DNA of 54,024 bases, taken from Tissierellia bacterium. Lineage in GTDB: Bacteria; Bacillota; Clostridia; Tissierellales; Peptoniphilaceae. This document shows, in pieces, positions 51,627 through 54,024 of the stretch. The stretch is taken from contig JAUNVD010000012.1 in assembly GCA_030537855.1 (NCBI GenBank), forward strand, positions 1 to 54,024, in the 5' to 3' direction. The notes under the pieces are model-generated. The model was not told the origin of the DNA. It did no database searches and saw only the letters and a list, made by a program, of their open reading frames with translations. Every line of letters starts with the position of its first letter. The stretch's first letter is position 1. Both the position numbers and the translations under genes were made by a program.

Positions 51627-52384
51627 ATTCCACCTCCGAATATAGATTTTATTATATCATAGTTCAAGGATTCATGAGAAGATTTGTGAATATGAAATCA
51701 TAGAGAAAGATCATTCTTTTACCATTCATTCTATTTATAACTTATAATCCATAGTAAAATAATATTTTTATCATTCTATATTTTCTCAACTTTAATTACA
51801 TCATTCATTACCTTAAATAAAGAGTTCTACATTGTAACAATATCAATCTTTCTTATTATCCACTACTCCCTTTTTCAAGGATCTTATTACAACAAAGATT
51901 TAACCCTTGTATTTTTTACAATTTTGCGTAAATTCATTCTCAAAATACCTCTTATCGATTCATTCTACATACTGTATCTCCTTTAATAGTGTCGTGAAAA
52001 ATGGAAAATAAGATAGGTAACTATTACTCTTTAATGAGGTTTATTTTTTTCTAAAATAATATTCTGGTGAGACTATTTCTATCGATACCAATAAGTCTTT
52101 CTCAATAATGTTTTCCAGTATTTTTTAATCATTAATAAATAACATTATCTCGTCTTACACTTTATTTATTATTTCCTTAGATACCATGAATTTTTAAAAT
52201 CTTTATACTTTACTTATCATATTTTATTAAAGTCTTATGTACTATTCTTTCTAAAGAAACACTTTTAAGGATATATATTTAGGGATACGATTACCATTTT
52301 GACATAGGAAACCCCCACCAGTTACTCCAAGTTCTTTGGACAACTTTTGGGGGTTCCTTTATTAATATAAACTTCCTCTAATTA
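51627..52384. other. Long intergenic region without a recognised gene
   Basis: These 758 bases are AT-rich. Apart from a candidate TATAAT just upstream of the NusG-II gene and the large hairpin at 52306-52358, I see no convincing reading frame, repeat or RNA. Short frames lack ribosome-binding sites. Confidence 0.5.
52306..52358. terminator. Long hairpin after the carboxypeptidase gene
   Basis: AGGAAACCCCCA pairs with TGGGGGTTCCT (one bulge), and inside it AGTT/AACT and CCAAG/TTTGG extend the structure. The T run is on the plus side; on the minus strand it lies 27 bases beyond the gene's stop. Confidence 0.65.
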
Positions 52385-53803
52385 TTAGATATATTCTGGA
52401 AGTGAAGTAGGTTCTTGCTCTCCGTGGAATCCTGGTATTTTACCATTTGCAATTCCATAAACTAAATTCAGAATCATAGACGTAGCACTTTCACGATTTG
52501 CCCCTTCTTTTGGTAAGAAGGTTCCTTCGTCAGTACCTCTTACAATGCCGTACTCAGCCATTCGATACACTGCTTCTTTGAAAACTTCTCCAATCTCTCC
52601 ATCGTCTTTAAAGACTTTATCGATTCCCATAGGTTCAAGTTTCAAACCATTTTGTAACATTAATGCCATTTCTTGTCGAGTTAGTAACGCTTCTGGTTCA
52701 AACCTTCCACCACCAGTTCCTTGAACCAATCCATAAGCTCTTGCACTATGAACATCTTTCGCGTACCAAGCTTCCGGATTTACATCTATAAAAGCTTCTC
52801 CAGCTTTTTCTTCTAAACGTAATGCTTTAACAAGCATAGAAATAAATTCTCCTCGAGTGATTGGTTCCGTTCCTTCAAATTCTTTTTTCCCTTGAATATT
52901 AGCCATGTTAAAACCCATTTGCTCTGCCTCGACAGGAACATTTTTCGCCCATTCAGACGTTTTATAAGTAATAGGATACTTAGTGAAAGCATAGTCTAAT
53001 AATTTTATGGAATCACGATACCTTTCATTCATATCTGAGGAATTAATAACCACAGTAATCACACGATTTTCTCCACGTTTTGCTGTGGCACTAAAACAGG
53101 AACCAGCAAAGGGCATAGTCCCAGATTTAAACCCATCTACATTTCCCTTGTACCAATCAAAATTACGATAAAATTTATTATTTGCTTTATAATGGCGTCC
53201 ACTAAAAATCACAGATCTTCTCTTTGTAATTTCTAATACTTCAGGATATTTTTGAATAAAATGTCTTGTAAGTTTTGCTTGAGCTAATGGAGTAACTTTA
53301 TTTGGTTTTAATCCATTAGGGTCATTATAGTAAGCGTCAATCCCTAATTCTTTAGCCTTTGCATTCATTTGATCTACAAATGCTGGTACAGAACCTGCTA
53401 AATATTGAGCAAGGGCAGTTCCTGCTGGAGACGAAGATACGATTAAATAAATAGATAATAAATCGTAAACCGTTTCCTCTTTAGCATAGGGAACATGAAC
53501 ACCACATGGGTCCCAGGGAATAATGGATCTTGCCTCTGGGGTAATTGGAATTTTAGTATCTGATTTAATCCTACCATCAGCAATTGCATCATAAACTAAA
53601 AGAGATGTCATTACCTTGGTCATAGAAGCTACAGATCTTGGAGTATTAATGTCTTTTTCATATAATACTTTTCCCGTTTCATAATCCATAGCAATGGCAC
53701 CTTTTGCTGCCACTTTCGGTGGTGCATCTGCAAATGTTGTCATTGGGCTTAATATTAACAAAAATGCTAATACTAATAATACTAGTTTTCTTCTCTTCAT
53801 CAT
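52385..53803 (-). CDS. D-alanyl-D-alanine carboxypeptidase with C-terminal SLH repeats (472 aa)
   Basis: This S11-family enzyme trims the terminal D-Ala of peptidoglycan stem peptides. The ATG at 53803 follows GGGAGG; a signal peptide covers 1-26 (ending TTFADA). SxxK is S60-M-T-K63. The KTG motif is K226-S-G. The SxN motif is unusual: S123-S-S125-P stands where relatives have S-x-N-D, so the Asn is missing. The last ~150 residues contain three SLH repeats (ITRGEF, LTRQEM, ANRESA positions), which should hold it on the secondary wall polymer, like the giant NEAT protein. It is transcribed alone. DacF-like membrane-anchoring helices are absent. Confidence 0.9.
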   Translation of the reverse strand: MMKRRKLVLLVLAFLLILSPMTTFADAPPKVAAKGAIAMDYETGKVLYEKDINTPRSVASMTKVMTSLLVYDAIADGRIKSDTKIPITPEARSIIPWDPCGVHVPYAKEETVYDLLSIYLIVSSSPAGTALAQYLAGSVPAFVDQMNAKAKELGIDAYYNDPNGLKPNKVTPLAQAKLTRHFIQKYPEVLEITKRRSVIFSGRHYKANNKFYRNFDWYKGNVDGFKSGTMPFAGSCFSATAKRGENRVITVVINSSDMNERYRDSIKLLDYAFTKYPITYKTSEWAKNVPVEAEQMGFNMANIQGKKEFEGTEPITRGEFISMLVKALRLEEKAGEAFIDVNPEAWYAKDVHSARAYGLVQGTGGGRFEPEALLTRQEMALMLQNGLKLEPMGIDKVFKDDGEIGEVFKEAVYRMAEYGIVRGTDEGTFLPKEGANRESATSMILNLVYGIANGKIPGFHGEQEPTSLPEYI

Positions 53804-53981
53804 ATTTCCTCCCTTATTTTTAATCCTTAGAGGGAAAGTTATCATTCTTTCCATAAAGATCTATACTATTTATTATCACATATTATTTGTAATTTCCAAG
53901 TACTTTATAAAAACCTTATCCTATAGAGTTGACTACGTTCATTTTAGAAAATTTACTTTGTAGTTTTTAAATATATATTAA

Positions 53982-54011
53982 AAAGGTCCGAATCCTAGGA
54001 TCCGAACCTTT
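53982..54011 (-). terminator. Terminator of a gene beyond the right edge
   Basis: On the minus strand AAAGGTTCGGATCC and GGATTCGGACCTTT pair around TA with two wobble or mismatched positions, followed by TTTAATAT. It should end a minus-strand gene that lies outside the window. Confidence 0.7.
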
Positions 54012-54024
54012 CGCTTTATGCTTT

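Noticed and set aside
51627-52305. Possible small genes or a small RNA in the long gap.
   Set aside because: Short frames have no ribosome-binding site, and I could not find a promoter-hairpin pair that would define an RNA.
53982-54011. GGTTCGGATCC on the minus strand resembles a tRNA T-arm.
   Set aside because: The sequence folds on itself as one long hairpin with a T run, and no acceptor or anticodon arm is nearby. It is a terminator.

Overview
The window is low-GC DNA from a Gram-positive bacterium of the Clostridia/Tissierellia kind. The evidence is SLH-anchored surface proteins, a valS T-box leader, an Asp23/AmaP module, and the Firmicute orders rplU-prp-rpmA/obgE-yhbY-nadD-yqeK and maf-radC-mreC-mreD-mrdA. 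Almost everything reads on the minus strand. The plus-strand genes are a broken MATE gene at the left edge, a catalase, a P1-family peptidase and rpsD. I see no tRNA, rRNA, CRISPR array or insertion sequence.

Positions 1103-19390 look like a heme-handling island. A surface tier (1660-7506) encodes a secreted NEAT protein with copper-amine-oxidase-N repeats, a 1402-residue SLH-anchored protein with at least two NEAT domains, and a small divergent NEAT protein. Each of these three genes is followed by its own terminator-like hairpin. A tight operon (13955 down to 7857) then encodes two membrane-anchored NEAT proteins, an IsdE-type heme-binding lipoprotein, a FecCD permease, an ATPase and a flavodoxin. 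A second flavodoxin paralogue lies at the left end of the island. A third unit (18861 down to 14287) holds a DUF454 protein, a heterodimeric CydDC-like ABC transporter and a regulator; a second DUF454 gene lies just upstream. A heme catalase is divergent from this unit, so imported heme has an obvious consumer.

The most novel item is the regulator at 14287-15120. Its N-terminal half looks like the winged helix and dimerisation helices of DtxR/MntR, but the usual metal ligands are largely missing. Its C-terminal half looks like a NEAT domain, a fold normally found outside the cell. I infer a cytoplasmic heme sensor that controls this island. Nearly all NEAT domains here share two conserved methionines (an SM motif and a later Met before the last strand) in place of the usual Tyr-x3-Tyr, which suggests a bis-methionine heme pocket like that of streptococcal Shp.

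The rest is housekeeping: the Asp23/DUF2273/AmaP envelope-stress unit, folC-valS behind a T-box, pgsA-trpS, a deaminase, rpsD with a leader hairpin, comEA-ridA-rsfS, an LCP ligase with yqeK-nadD-yhbY-obgE, rpmA-prp-rplU, an orphan membrane protein, a short RNase G, two radical-SAM-associated genes, a MinD-like protein with a degenerate P-loop, the mre/PBP2 elongation genes, radC, maf, a Gx-transporter/NusG-II pair, and an SLH-tailed D,D-carboxypeptidase.
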